Both the position numbers and the translations under genes were made by a program. Shown here in pieces: positions 20,640 to 32,448 of a stretch of DNA of 64,000 nt; the first letter of the stretch is position 1, and the number at the start of each line of letters is the position of its first letter. The DNA is taken from positions 206,955 through 270,954 of the forward strand of contig VJWM01000235.1 of assembly GCA_010909165.1 (NCBI GenBank). The letters run 5' to 3'. The DNA is from Anthoceros angustus (Eukaryota > Streptophyta > Anthocerotopsida > Anthocerotales > Anthocerotaceae). The notes beneath the pieces were generated by a model. It made no database searches and was not told the DNA's origin. It saw nothing but the letters and a program-made list of their open reading frames with translations.

Positions 20640-21567
20640 GTGGTGAGGGCAAGCGGCTTCTAAGGAGACCTTGTCAAGATACCGCGCCTTTGCCTTGGCT
20701 TTATCCTGCACTGCCTCGGAAGTGCCACAGGCTTGTGGTGCCGGTCATACTCCCAAAGATCAGTGGTTCGCCCGTGGCTCCCTGGTATCTCGGGTGCCGA
20801 AGCACCGTAACATGCCCCGACTGGCGGCGTGCAGAGCCCCTCGTGTGGGCACTTACATGGTGAGGTGCTCCGCCACAATGATTGCACAGTGGGGCCACCG
20901 TGGCTGATTGCTGGCCGAGCCGGTTTGGCTGCGACTCTTGGGGCTACTCACTCGATGTTCCCTTACTTGAGAACATGCTCGATAGTGTGAAGGCCGAGTG
21001 CTGGATGCATAATCGAGAATGCTATCTCCTTCCGCCTCGCCTCCTCGTGAACTGCTCCGGTACGAGTCCCCATACTTATCCACCAATGAGGTGATGAGTT
21101 GAAAATGGAACAAAGGGTCACCCTCTAAAGTGAGAAACTTCTCACCGCCTCTTGATCCGTTAGCATCCTCGCTCCCTCCCCGCATCGCAATGCGGAAAGT
21201 CATTTGCACCGCTTTCCCTTCTGCGCAAAGGCTGCCACCCCGCAATCTTCTCCGCTTTTGAGAGGAAGGCCTCCAATATCCCCATGAATGCCTCCACTGG
21301 GTTGGCGTGATTTGGGGTATAGATGAACTCACTCACACTGGTGGTCGCCACCCGCCCACCGCTGCTCACAACCGTCTGCACGGTGGAAGCAATTGTCCCA
21401 GCTGCTATTCCAGCTTGATGCGTGTTGATCGCAGTCGCCAACTTGGCGTTAGGCCTGCGGGCACTCGGAAAAGTGGGTTTTGGAGTCCGGATCGCTGGTG
21501 AGGTCGCAAAGTGAGCCTCATACAAGTCGAGCTTCATCCGCCATGGAACCGCCAACCGCTCAAACAT
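20640..21567 (-). pseudogene. gypsy gag region
   Basis: Starts near 21567 (MFERLAVPWRMKLDLYEAHF). In the middle is FIYTPNHANPVEAFMGILEA and, after a shift, FHFQLITSLVDKYGDSYRSS (about 21075-21140), helical stretches typical of a capsid. A nucleocapsid-like CNHCGGAPHH (about 20870-20895) begins a CCHC knuckle, but its last Cys is displaced by a shift (KCPHEG lies in the next frame). Assignment rests on position upstream of protease as well as on these blocks. Confidence 0.65.
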
Positions 21568-22243
21568 ATATAGGAGGTATAAGATGATCCGTGTTTGAAT
21601 TTCACACGATCATCATGCCATTCACGAACAACCTAAAGTCCCTCAATGTCGAGTTCCGTGTCGCCCAGAACTTCTCCCGCCAGGGTGGCCCTCCCTCCAT
21701 GATATCGACTCTCGACGGCCGATCTGTGTCTCGACCTAATTGCAAGCTCCTAGGTCCATGCACCCATGCGATTGTATGAACCGCCACTTGTTGGGTCACG
21801 GGTCTTGATTAGACCAGGCGGTTGTGAGGTGACCAACTATCCTCACCGTAGGTGTGTCACGCAAACCCTCCTGCTCCTCCTCGCCACTTCCTCACTCAGA
21901 AACCGCCGTCACCGCCCACCTCCTCCGTGAGCACGCTCGACGAGCCCTAACGGGGATGTCTCTTGTCCTCAGCCGGTATCGAAGCTCCGGCTCATCAGAT
22001 TGCATCACCCATGGAATCAAGCGTGGAAAGAGGTCAGTTTCTCAAATAGCGCTGTGAGTAAAACAACTAGCAAGTACCCGCTTGCAACCACCCGAGCTGG
22101 CGAGGCTATGTATGCCTCCAAATGCCGAACTTGATGCAACACTGATCACTTCAATCGTGATGATACGGCTAGCTGCAGCTGAGAAGCCCTTCCGGCCGCC
22201 ACCACCTCCACTCACATGTGGAGAAGATCAAGACAGCTTGATG

Positions 22244-22791
22244 AAGTAACAAATTCGCCGCACCCTTCAATCGAGGGGAAGCACTTGGGTCTCGAACTTG
22301 CGAGGCTTGGAGTTGAGAGTAGTCACGCCCGCCCCGCAGTACCACATCGAGGCTCACACATGTATGTATGAATACGCAAGAAATCGACACGTATATGCAC
22401 AAACAAAGAGTGCATAGTGTCTTCCGTGCATACGCGTAACTCAATCAACGTCTTCAGCGCCGCCCGCCTTATCACCGGGTTTGTGCGCTTGGTTAGTCCC
22501 CTGCCGGCCATCCGTCACCCTATGGCCGCCATCGCGCCATGATCGATCCGGGCCACGCGCCGTGTGGCACGGCCCGCCACCACGTTCGTTACTGGGCCGT
22601 TGACTATTAGGGTTCTTACGCATCATAGGGCCAGGCATAGTGGTTGGGTTTATCCTAATCCACCGCTAAATATATATATGTAGACACATGCATGGGTTTT
22701 GGGCGTGATTGTAACTCTCACTATCGCCTTCTAAAGTATTCATGCTATCACCCATATCCGATCTTCCTACCCGAGCCGCATGTCAAGTGGT
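22244..22791 (-). repeat. right (5') LTR of the gypsy element, truncated
   Basis: Shares with the left LTR CTTCAATCGAGGGGAAG, TACCACATCGAGGCTCACA, GCATGGGTTTTGGGCGTGAT and CACCCATATCCGATCTTCCT. After GAGCCGCATGT (about 22791) it lacks the last ~120 bases present at 15320-15443, so the 5' end of the element has been lost or recombined. Differences from the left LTR are frequent, mostly short indels in CG-rich stretches. Confidence 0.8.
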
Positions 22792-23019
22792 TGCATTGAG
22801 TTCCACAAGGTTGAAGACCACGATTGGCGAGCTTTTAGATGAGGGTCAGCAAACCCTAAATGTTGTGTGGCAGTCGACACCGTCCGAAGCTCAGCTTAAG
22901 AATTATACTTATGAATACGAGCAAGCATTGGAGGAGAATGACAGCTTTGACGTAGAGAGTATGGACCGCCTTCGGAATTTGGTGGTGGTCCTTGACTCGA
23001 TCGGCAAGAAGGCATAGGC
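22792..23019 (+). other. short open frame of unknown origin between gypsy LTR and LINE
   Basis: A plus-strand frame ends at 23017 and reads ELLDEGQQTLNVVWQSTPSE, YEYEQALEENDSFDVESMDR and LVVVLDSIGKKA. Its acidic, helical character looks coding. No start is evident, since the frame continues back into LTR sequence. The opposite strand is also open. I do not recognise it; it may be a gag fragment of another element. Confidence 0.3.
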
Positions 23020-23500
23020 AAAGTCGCTCCGCACTCTTGAATGACTATTGTCGATGCTGATGACCACTTCCTCCTTTAGCAGTTGTTCATAGAAAGAGCG
23101 GACAAATGGAATAAGACTTGCCAGCTGCCCGCCCGCATCCTTGAGTTCTGTGAAAATAGCCGTCCTAGATAATGTTGCAAGCGTTCGAAATGTCCACCTA
23201 TAGGGCGACCCAATCCGAATGAGACTCCCCAACCGCCTCGACTTCAAAGGACGTCAACTCACAGCCCCCCGAAGTGGCAATCCCAAATTGATGGGGGCAA
23301 AGGTGCACCTGGAATTGCTCCTGGACTTGAATGGCAATGCTGTGGCTTATGAAGCACAAGAACGCCTCCCTAACGGCGATAGGGCACACCCTAGGCGTTG
23401 GCTTCTCCATAGCCAGTAAGCTCTTGGTACCCAACACTTGGGAGATCTGGTGGGGGGTCTCTCCCCTGGCCACAGCTGCCAATAGAATGGAAAGCTCCAA
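23000..23500 (-). pseudogene. non-LTR reverse transcriptase fragment
   Basis: ILLAAVARGETPHQISQVLG and KPTPRVCPIAVREAFLCF (about 23370-23480) match the fingers region of non-LTR RTs (lysine-Pro entry, then RPIAxGE). HQFGIATSGGCE follows at about 23255. Next are VALQVDISNA and SRTAIFTELKDAGGQLASLI (about 23100-23200), the first catalytic Asp and following helix. The YADD part is not found. A shift separates the two halves near 23200. Confidence 0.6.
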
Positions 23501-23808
23501 AAACCACTAGAAAGATCCTCGGGAGCAAAATAATCCCGAAGGTGGTCGTAGACTATTCTGAGATCCAAGAAAGCCGAGGCGGGTGGCCCTCAAAGACCGC
23601 CATACTGCCAGACAAAAAGGCTCCTTCACGAATATGTGATATCCTGTTGAATGAAATTCTTGCGAGGAGGCGTGGTCTCCGGAGGTTGGCGCCATCGGTT
23701 CTGGGCGAAGAGCCCGGGCAGCCCTGGCGTATTCCCTAGCACGGCCCAACATGCGGCACTTCTTAAGACGCGCCTTGGCGGGGTCCGGACGGACCCGACC
23801 CACTTTAG

Positions 23809-24430
23809 TCAAATCCAGCCTGAACCTCGCCGCACGCCCCCCTTCCTCATGCAAAGCCCCCCAGTCCTCAACCCGGAACTAACGGAGACGGAGGTGGCTG
23901 TCCGTCTTTCTAGGCACAAGGATATCCCTGTGCCCTGAATGACCACCCCTAGAGCGGCGAAGACACCACTGAGAGAGAAAGAAGAACAAAGTCCAGGCCA
24001 CCTCGTCCCCAGGGTCGAGCGCGAGGCGCTCCATGGGAAGCTAGTAGGCAAAGCGAACGTCGCCATGAAGGCGCCTCGGGAGACGCCGAAAAAGGTGGGG
24101 TCCTGAAAACACATTTCGTACAAGACGAGCAGGTGATCTGACTGCAAGTGCAACCATTGCCAGGACTCTTGAGGTGGCCCAAGGGGAGTAGCCAAACGCG
24201 AAGTTGGGTGGGCAACCGCGCTGGAAAAAGCAAGCCTCACATGAGCCTCCCATGTACTACGATCGAAGTCTTTGTAATTGTGCCCAATGTGACATTTCAC
24301 CCCTTTAATCGCACAGCAAAGCTGAGGGCAGACTAGACAGGGAGTATCCTTGATTGTCCCTGAAAAAGTGGATTGCACCATTGGGAAGAGCCCAGAAACA
24401 ATCAATAGTAGGCAGATGTAAAATTGCTTA
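23809..24430 (-). pseudogene. LINE-like ORF N-terminal zinc-finger region
   Basis: A frame of over 200 codons carries KDTPCLVCPQLCCAIKGVK, CHIGHNYKDFDRSTWEAHVR and further blocks. It aligns with 11190-11500 in the plus copy, with Cys and His positions kept: CxxC, CC, then CHxGH. A nucleic-acid-binding finger is the likely role. The frame runs upstream into the CACTA-like element, so its apparent start is not real. Confidence 0.6.
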
Positions 24431-24594
24431 TGACAGGCAGTAGACACTACTAGGGAGAGGGGTATTTTACAAAACCCCTTTTGCAAATCTCCCAATCTTT
24501 ACAACGTCTAAAAACATCCGTTGTAAATTGATTTATAAAACTCGATTTACAACATGGGTTTCTAGTTGGATGATGTGGCACTCTTTTGGGTGCT

Positions 24595-25330
<736 letters not shown>

Positions 25331-25639
25331 GGGGTATTTTAAATTTGGTAGGGGTTATTCTATGGGGGCATGATGAACGCGTCCATTCAAGAGTACGGAG
25401 GCGTGCTAGTCGGCAGCTTGCACTCCATTAATCCCAGCCCTTACACACAGTCTGACATGGAAAGAGAAAAAGTCGGGAAGGGGGGGAAGGGGGGTGCTAG
25501 TGCTCTAATACTAGTCCGTCGCGGTCCTTAGCATTTTCTTAAGTGTTCTTATTGTTAGCAGGTACCACCTCTACGCCTAAGCAGCAAGCGCACCGCCGAT
25601 GGTACAGTATAAGCCCACCTTTGCGTGCCATTGTATGTC

Positions 25640-26040
25640 AGACCATTGTCGGCATTGGCGCCTTTGTCGCGTTAGGCGCCATTGTTAGTTAATTGGCGCC
25701 ATTGTTAGGCGTTAATTGGGCGCCATTGTTAGGCGTTAATTGGCGCCATTGTTGGGCATAGGCGCCATTGTTGTATTGGGCGCCATTGTTACGTTAATGG
25801 CGCCATTGTTGGGCGTTAATGGGCGCCATTGTTGAACTGGGCGCCATTGTTGAATCGGGCGCCATTGTTAGTATTAATCTGGCGCATTGTTAGGCATTAA
25901 GCGTTGTTAGGCGTTGATTGGGCGCCATTGTTAGGCGTTGATTGGGTGCCATTGTTAGGCGTTGATTGGGCGCCATTGTTGGGCGTTGGGCGCCATTGTT
26001 AGGCGTTAACTGGGCGCCATTGTTCGGCGTTAATTGGGAG
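25640..26040 (+). repeat. GGCGCCATTGTT minisatellite
   Basis: About 17 degenerate copies of a 17-26 bp unit: GGCGCCATTGTT plus a variable spacer (AGGCGTTAATTG, GAATCG, AGGCGTTGATTG). GGCGCC is palindromic. Unit length varies mainly in the spacer. Located in the interior of the CACTA-like element. Confidence 0.95.
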
Positions 26041-26639
26041 AATCATCAAATCCAGGAGAATATCTAGTAGGAGGATCATCACAACCTTCAAGTGCAAGTG
26101 CATTCTATAATGCACCACCTTGTAAAGATCGTGCGAACTTTACAAGGCGTCGACGGATTATGTTACAATATATATTGCCTTCATTTATCCTAATTTTAAG
26201 ATATTATGTGTGCATTATTTTATATAAATGTGGTCCCTAATTACGGGCCTAATTTAGTTAAAATAATATGTATATATACTGCCCAAAAATTAGGATTTAA
26301 ATGGAATGGATATAATGTAATTATATTATTAAATTTATATATTTATAATATTAATATATACTTATTTAGTTAATTCAATCATTATTTTTTTAATATGATC
26401 ATATATTGAATAAATACTCATATATTGTATGATATATGTGTATAATTTGATCTTCATATATTATACCATATAGTATACCTTATGTCAGTACCTGTATGTA
26501 TGAAAAAGAGATGTATACTATTTTTGTAGAATACATATATATTTAAATGTATAAACAACGTTGTAAATCATTGAGACGTGAATTTTCCAAGTTGTAATCT
26601 ACCTTGTGGATTGTGTTGTAAAACTAGTGATTCACGAAT
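26041..26639. other. AT-rich interior of the CACTA-like element
   Basis: A short plus frame (26034-26240) reads GESSNPGEYLVGGSSQPSSA and could be a tail fragment of a lost transposase-type gene, but it has no diagnostic motif. 26240-26560 is very AT-rich with many TATATAT runs and no coding signal. Confidence 0.35.
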
Positions 26640-27000
26640 TGTTTTGTTGTAAATAAGGTTGTAAATGAGGTTGTAAACGACCTTGTAAACGATGTTGCAA
26701 ACGACCTTGTAAACGACATTGTAAACGACATTGTAAACGACCTTGTAAACGACCTTGTAAACGACATTGTAAACGACCTTGTAAACGACATTGTAAACGA
26801 CCTTGTAAACGACCTTGTAAACGACCTTGTAAATGACGTTGTAACGGATGTTGTAAACGACGTTGTAAATGACGTTATAACGGATGTTGTAAACGATGTT
26901 GTAAACGAGGTTGTAAATGACATCGTAAAGTAAGGGTATAAATGAGGTTGTAAATGAGGTTGTAACGTATATTGTAAAATACGTTGTAAATAGACCCACT
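26640..27000 (-). repeat. 13 bp tandem array of GTTGTAAACGACC-type motifs
   Basis: About 27 consecutive units of TTGTAAACGACNT, with variants TTGTAAATGACGT and TTGTAACGGATGT. It is the right subterminal repeat zone of the CACTA-like element; its reverse complement TTTACAAC matches motifs at the left end. Frames through it give SFTTSFTTSF-like repeats that are not genes. Confidence 0.95.
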
Positions 27001-27579
27001 TTACAACCTAGTTAAGCTTTCAGACTACAACCTCCTATTAGCAACCTACTTTACAACCTAGATTACAAGGCAACCATGTTGTAAATGGCAATGTTATTTA
27101 GGTTGTAAACGAGTTCAACGTTGTAAATGGCATTGTAAACTGGCTACTCGGACATCTTACCCGTCCGGGTAGCTGATGTGGCGGCCACATCAGCAACTTG
27201 ATGACGTGGCAATCTTGCCTGCCACGTCAGCAATTTTACAACCTAGTTAAGCTGTCAATTTACAAACGTATAAATACCCATTTTTATAATGGGTTGTAAA
27301 TTACGTTGTAAAATGTGGTGTAAAACATTTGCGATTCTTGTAGAAGGAAGAGAATGCAAGGAACAAGTTGCGGGCGACTTCCTGTGGTGTCAAGGTCAGG
27401 GAGGCACCAGGGGCCGGGGACAAAAACGTCCCCGATCTTTACCGGACATACAGAGTGTGCGTTCCATGTTGTGAGCCCCAATAGGCTAGCCAAAGGCCCC
27501 CGCCCAGAGTGGTCGCAACCCACCAGAGCACCCAACAACCCACCGCACAAACACCCGCCCCCGTTACTATGCCGGAACC

Positions 27580-28083
27580 TTAGAATCGCGGGGCCGCGGG
27601 GCCGCCAGAATAAGATGGCGTTGTTAATCCGACCACATCGACCCTGATGGCCTGCGTGCCACGTGAAAGGCTAGCAAGCGCTGCAAACGGCAAAACGCGA
27701 CATGCTCCGGGGACAGAGGCCAGAAACCCTAGACCCGGTAGGCTCGAAAACCCTAGATCCAGGCCCTGTCGCTGTGCCATGCAAAGCCCGGGCCCCGCCG
27801 CCGCAATAGTCCTCGCCTGCCTCGCCACAATCCGGCCCCGCCGTGCCACTCTCGGGCCCGTCCGCCATGGTGCACTGCAGGCGTGCCCACCGAGGCCGTG
27901 GGGCCCGAGCGCCTGTAGAAGAGCCCTCAGCAACACCCCATAGTCGGGGGGCCTACGGGGGTTGGCCACGGCAGGCCGGGCCAAGCCCTTGCAGCATGCA
28001 ACGATGGCAATTGGCTCCTGGCACACCACACTCCCACACCGCTCCGTGCTCCTCACGGCCTTGCGAAGCTCGCGGGAGGCCAA
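27580..28083 (-). other. GC-rich open frame of 167 codons, function unknown
   Basis: One long minus-strand frame (MASRELRKAVRSTERCGSVV to GGPAAPRF) in DNA of high GC. The opposite strand is also open over 98 codons, as often happens by chance in such DNA. Alternating Ala, Gly and Arg and no motif make a real protein doubtful. It lies between the LINE-like 5' end and the family A repeat and may be the promoter or 5' part of either. Confidence 0.3.
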
Positions 28084-29140
28084 AGTGCATTAGATATTCC
28101 TTTTTGAGGTAAAGGCACCTTACGATACACTTTCCCATCAATACCCGATGGCCATTAAGGTAGCAAGTATGACCTATATATAGCCACGTCATCATGGAGG
28201 ACAACCTTCTCCTGCACATCCATCCCATGTCAATCGTGTGCGCCTAAGCACGTGCCATTCCTAATCATGCGATCCCCGTTCCCGACATGCTCGCCTCCAG
28301 AGCACGGTGGATGTCCCTTCCCCACCGTGGTCGATGCGATCGATGCCCCCCGTTCTTGCCATTGTAGCCAATGCCCCCTACCCCCCTGCGCACGGGGAGG
28401 GCAGGGGCATCGGCTGTCAAAGGTATATGTAAGTAGAGAGGCCATCGGCCGTATATGAAAGGCCATCGGCCATTCAAGGTGTTCTCTATTGATTAAAAAT
28501 AGCCCAATCCACATCGAAACTTTGCGGTAGAGCGCCCTAATGAATGGTTCTGTCGTGTTGTATGATGATGTGTTGCATAAACACGTCACTGTACAGCATG
28601 ACAAATGTGGACCATCGTAGCTCTCAAGACGCATATGCACGGAAGGTGATCTACAATTGTAGGGCACGCTAGGGCAGCAATACACGTTGAGGGATGCATA
28701 TGCAATTACTGAGAAGATTGACCCAGCAGTGGCTTACAATAGAGCGTTTGCTAAGCAAGCTTGTAGACCCAGCAACCAGAGGCCTGGACAAGGCTCAATG
28801 CAATAGTTAAGTTCCACAACAGCAAGAGGTTAGGAAGAACCAGACAGGCCAATGCAGCAATTAATATGTTGGGTAATAGATGTTTCAAATGCGGGAGTCC
28901 GACTCACAAGGCTAGGGTGTGCTCTAACCCATTTGGAGAAGATAGAGCACATTTGAAGTGCAATGGCTGCGACAGAATAGGCCACACGGAGGCAATGTAC
29001 TGTCAGCGGCATCCAGAGCTAAGACCACCAATAACGGGACAGCATAACAGCAATGGAGTATCAACATTGTTGAAGCACAAAGTGAAGGCTAAGGCAATTC
29101 AAAGAGGAAAGAAGATCTAATTACTATTGATTGAATGATT
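28084..29140 (+). mobile_element. gag-like dispersed repeat (family A), better-preserved copy
   Basis: Collinear with 6717-7700. It starts at CATTAGATATTCCTTTTTG, passes a TATA-like AAAGGTATATGTAAGTAGAG (about 28417) and holds a gag-like region. In shifted frames this reads RDAYAITEKIDPAVAYNRAF (about 28695-28755), then a nucleocapsid. It ends near 29140 at AT-rich sequence shared by both copies (TTGATTGAATGATTAA). No protease, RT or LTR pair is seen, so it is presumably mobilised in trans. Confidence 0.65.
28798..29120 (+). CDS. nucleocapsid-like protein with two zinc knuckles (gag fragment)
   Basis: An open frame of about 107 codons from a position without a clear start; the first ATG gives 84 residues from 28866. 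It carries CFKCGSPTHKARVC, an exact CX2CX4HX4C knuckle, then CNGCDRIGHTEAMYC, a CX2CX4HX5C variant. A basic tail (KHKVKAKAIQRGKKI) ends at a stop. Zinc knuckles of this type bind RNA in retroelement Gag proteins. Upstream Gag sequence is present only in other frames. Whether the small protein is made is unknown. Confidence 0.6.
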
Positions 29141-30925
29141 AATGGATACAATAAAGAGTGCTATATACTTGAATGACGAGTTCAAATCTATGGCCAACAT
29201 ACACTTCTCTCTTTTCCAAGCTCTCCTTAACACGAGATATGATGGAGGCTCAAGAAATCCTAGGTGCTTAAATTGATTACTATCTTTCCATTAGCCTGCT
29301 CCTTCCTTTCGATCGAGAACTAAGCACTAAGCCAAGGATAGGTCACCCAAAACTAGGTTGAAAAAATCTTTTTTATTTGAACCATCAATCGAATAGTTAA
29401 CACTGAGTTGATCCATCCTCCCCTCCTTTTTTCTCATTACCGTCCTTCATCAATGTGGTACTATTTGTTTAGCATGTACAGCAGATCCTTGCAACAGCGG
29501 TTCGATTTTTGTCGGTCATGGTGATCTACATATGTGACTTTATAGTACAAGTGTAGTTTGAAGATAAATTATTCTTTTTATTCTATTTATACATGGGTTG
29601 TTGTACCATCTCACCTAAGTAGAGATTTCAATGAGTGACTCGTGATTTTCTCTTCGCTTACTATGACATCCAGCATTTTGGCAATTTCAGCAAACATTTG
29701 CTTACTCTCACAAGTATATATCCCCGCGTCTATCCTAGAATGAATAATGAAATAAACTCCTAAAGCACTTGTTTTTAGCATATATTTTTGGGAGAACAAA
29801 ATCTTTGATCTCATTTGAAAAATTAGTTTTTTGAAAGACTCATTAAAAATAATAATATATTAATTCTTAGTACGGCTTTCCGATCACCTTGAAGGTCTTT
29901 TTTGCACTATGAATTAGATAAAACTATCCCAATTACGTAGGTTTAAGATTAATTATCATAATAAAAATAAAAGACTGAAAAGAGTAAAATCAAAAAAATA
30001 ACTTTTACTCAAAAAATAAATATGGATACAACCTATAGGAATAAGATGTACCTAGGCTCCAAAAAGAATTGTAGAAAGTATTTTCTTTCATTTTTAGTAT
30101 TTTAGCACACCATAACTTCACTACCATCCTCCACTACCTCCTTTTTGGTAGATAGGGTTTTTCCTATGCATTTTGTGTATTTTTTAGTTTCTTATTTTGA
30201 AAATAATTCAAAACAAACCCGGGGGAGAAATCTTCAGCAAGGTTTTGATTACCCTATGTTACACATCTACTATAGCATTAGAAAGAGATAGTGCTCTTCC
30301 CAAGGTCATATAAGTATTGTAAATTTTGTGTATTGAATAAAAGAGCCTCACCTTTAATTCAATATTCCATATAATATAAATTTTCTAGCAATTTAATTAT
30401 ATGATGCGTGCATAGTGTAGTTGTGATTCATCAAACTAATGTTCTTAGTAAGAATGATAGGCCAAGGAGCTTTATATGTTATACAAAATTCTTTATGTTC
30501 TGCATTTCCAAATCATAGGATATGGTCATGACATGTTGATATGAAATTAAACCTGGTTTCTCATTCTCTCCATGATTTTATGTTGAATGTTTTCAGCTTT
30601 AAAAAAATTTAGTTACCACTAAAAACTATAATGAAATTATTCTCCACTAAATAAAATTTCTTATGTACCATATACAATTCTTCGAACAAGTTAGAATGTA
30701 TTTATGTTTTTCTCTAGCAAGTAGAGAAGATTATGATTATAAACTTATAATCTCAGCTCAAGTTTGAATGGAAACAAGAAAACTAATACTATTTGGCAAG
30801 TACTTGCACAAGTGTGAAAGTTAATGGTAATGGTAATGACCTACTGTTTTGAATAATAAAGATAAAGGAACGCAATCGAAACATGGACATTATCATGTGT
30901 CAAACTCCCATTTTGCTTACTTTGA
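29141..30925. other. AT-rich intergenic region
   Basis: Long AT-rich sequence with no gene recognised. A 67-codon minus frame (29611-29814; FAEIAKMLDVIVSEEKITSH) looks faintly coding and could be an exon, but no splice partners or homology were seen. This stretch separates the repeat-rich left part from the gene island. Confidence 0.4.
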
Positions 30926-30929
30926 TATA

Positions 30930-31454
30930 TTAGGATGTATCTCTTTTTGGATCACCCTCCGAACTATTGGGCGATTCATCTTGTCTTTTAGCCTTTTTCT
31001 CTTGATAGTTCTTAACTGCAGCTTTAATGGCATCCTCAGCAAGCATACTACAATGAAGTTTAACAGGGGGTAATGAAAGATGTTTGGCAATATCACTGTT
31101 TTTTATAGTCAACGCCTCTTCCATAGGCTTTCCCTTAATCCATTCTGTGGCTACGGAAGATGAGGCGATTGCAGACCCACATCCAAAAGTTTTAAAGCAT
31201 GAGTCAACAACCTTGCCAGTTTTTTCATCCACTTTTATTTGTAATTTCATAACATCACCACAAGCAGGAGCTCCCACTAACCCGGTTCCAACATTTGGAT
31301 CTTCCTTATCAAATGAACCAACATTACGTGGATTATTGTAATGCTCTACAACTTTCTCATGATAGGATTGGACAAGAATTTTCCAAGATTGGATCCTATT
31401 GTGGGGAGCAGAACATGCTAATGCAATTGTCTTAGAAGCAAAAGATGTCAACAT
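30930..31454 (-). CDS. ISU1: mitochondrial Fe-S cluster assembly scaffold protein (IscU/ISU family)
   Basis: A complete 174-residue frame without introns. Residues 1-30 (MLTSFASKTIALAC...) form a Ser/Arg/Lys-containing, acid-free leader fit for mitochondrial import. The IscU fold follows from YHEKVVEHYNNPRNVGSFDK. The cluster ligands are all present: Cys65 and Asp67 in GAPACGD, Cys92 in FGCGSA, His134-Cys135 in KLHCS. LPPVK (128-132), the HscA/Hsc70 recognition motif, is exact. Length matches plant ISU proteins; the Ser/Asp-rich tail is slightly longer than minimal. In the matrix it holds nascent 2Fe-2S clusters from cysteine desulfurase for transfer. TTTTAG just before the ATG might be a 5'-UTR splice acceptor. 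Divergent from the uS4 gene at 32449. Confidence 0.95.
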   Translation of the reverse strand: MLTSFASKTIALACSAPHNRIQSWKILVQSYHEKVVEHYNNPRNVGSFDKEDPNVGTGLVGAPACGDVMKLQIKVDEKTGKVVDSCFKTFGCGSAIASSSVATEWIKGKPMEEALTIKNSDIAKHLSLPPVKLHCSMLAEDAIKAAVKNYQEKKAKRQDESPNSSEGDPKRDTS

Positions 31455-32448
31455 CCTAAAATTTGTAAAACTTTTGTGGGGATAATATGTTATTCTAATA
31501 ATAACTAAAAAATAATATGATTATCCAATATTGAGGTGATAGTTTTATTTTCTAAAATTATATAAAATATAAATAATTCTGATTAAAAATAGAGTTGGTT
31601 TTTGTATTTTTGTATTTTTTTTGCATCTTTTACGTCAATTTATCTCATTAGATTAATTTTATGATATAAAATTAAGCACAAACACAGACTAGCTTCTCAA
31701 TCTATTTCTGTATCTTCAAAAAACCCTTTGGTTGTTTCAAGGTAGAGGCTTTACCTCCAATATAATGGAATTGTGGCAAGCATACTTCAATTATAGCAAA
31801 TCTTTTTAGTTTATGCTGATATATGAACCAAAAATAATTTATTTACTAAAATACAAATGTAAATAATCAATATCTTATACTTTCATGGAGGCTTCATTAT
31901 CGGCATTGTTCCTAATGTTGTGTCTATTGAAAAAAATCCTAGGTATAATATTATACCGATTTCAACTGGGAAAATGTTAGAGCGTGTTTCACTTTCACCG
32001 GAAGACATCTAGCACCGAATTTGTTTTTTTCTTAATTTGATATTTAAAAAAATCAAAACAAACATGGAGAAATCTTAGCACCAGATAACTGGGCGTGGTA
32101 TTCGTACGCACCTTGCGGGATAGGGGGGATAGGGAAGAACGTGTAGATACCACCGACCCGCTCAGTGCCAATGAACGTGCGGGACAAGGGGTGGGGACGT
32201 GCGAAACGGGTAATTTTAGGGCTCCCTTTGCTCCAGTTGGTGGAGCTCCGACTACGGCGTTCCAGGAAGGAAACGGATTGCGGTGAAAACGTGACAGGGC
32301 TGAGGTTGGAAGTGATGCCCTGGACAATGTGAAGACTTGAATTCCGCGTTTCACCTGCTACGTAAAGGCAAGGAGCTGGAGGACTCCAGGCTGTCGGACC
32401 GCAACACTGAAAGTGATTAACAAAACGGGCGTCTAGGGCGCGGACACA
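31455..32448. promoter_or_regulatory. ~1 kb divergent promoter region between ISU and uS4m genes
   Basis: The two starts face away from each other across 994 bases. The ISU side (31455-32050) is AT-rich with several poly-A/T runs. The uS4 side (32090-32440) is GC-rich without a clear TATA box. Open frames on both strands at 32053-32454 overlap the uS4 5' region and have no motif. No known plant cis-element could be named with confidence. Confidence 0.5.

Larger units (their letters stand above)
14620..22791 (-). mobile_element. Ty3/gypsy retrotransposon with DNA methyltransferase and PHD-like finger
   Basis: Minus-strand element with flanking direct repeats (14759-15443 and 22244-22791) and a polypurine tract against the left one. 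Internal domains in coding order: gag (21567-20640), aspartic protease (20007-19642), cytosine-C5 methyltransferase (19330-18400), RT (18146-17407), RNase H (17112-16709), integrase (16600-15718), PHD-like finger (15700-15565). All are split over frames by small indels. The PR-RT-RH-INT order places it in Ty3/gypsy. No chromodomain was seen. Extra methyltransferase domains in gypsy-like elements have, as I recall, been reported in charophyte algae and dinoflagellates; this copy would extend that to a land plant. Confidence 0.85.

Noticed and set aside
17784-21801. Numerous 60-130 codon plus-strand frames across the gypsy element
   Set aside because: They are antisense to recognised protease, methyltransferase, RT and gag blocks on the minus strand.
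26568-26999. 143- and 99-codon minus frames made of VYNVVYKVVY and SFTTSFT repeats
   Set aside because: They follow from the 13 bp GTTGTAAACGACC array; the repeat is a CACTA subterminal zone, not a repeat protein gene.
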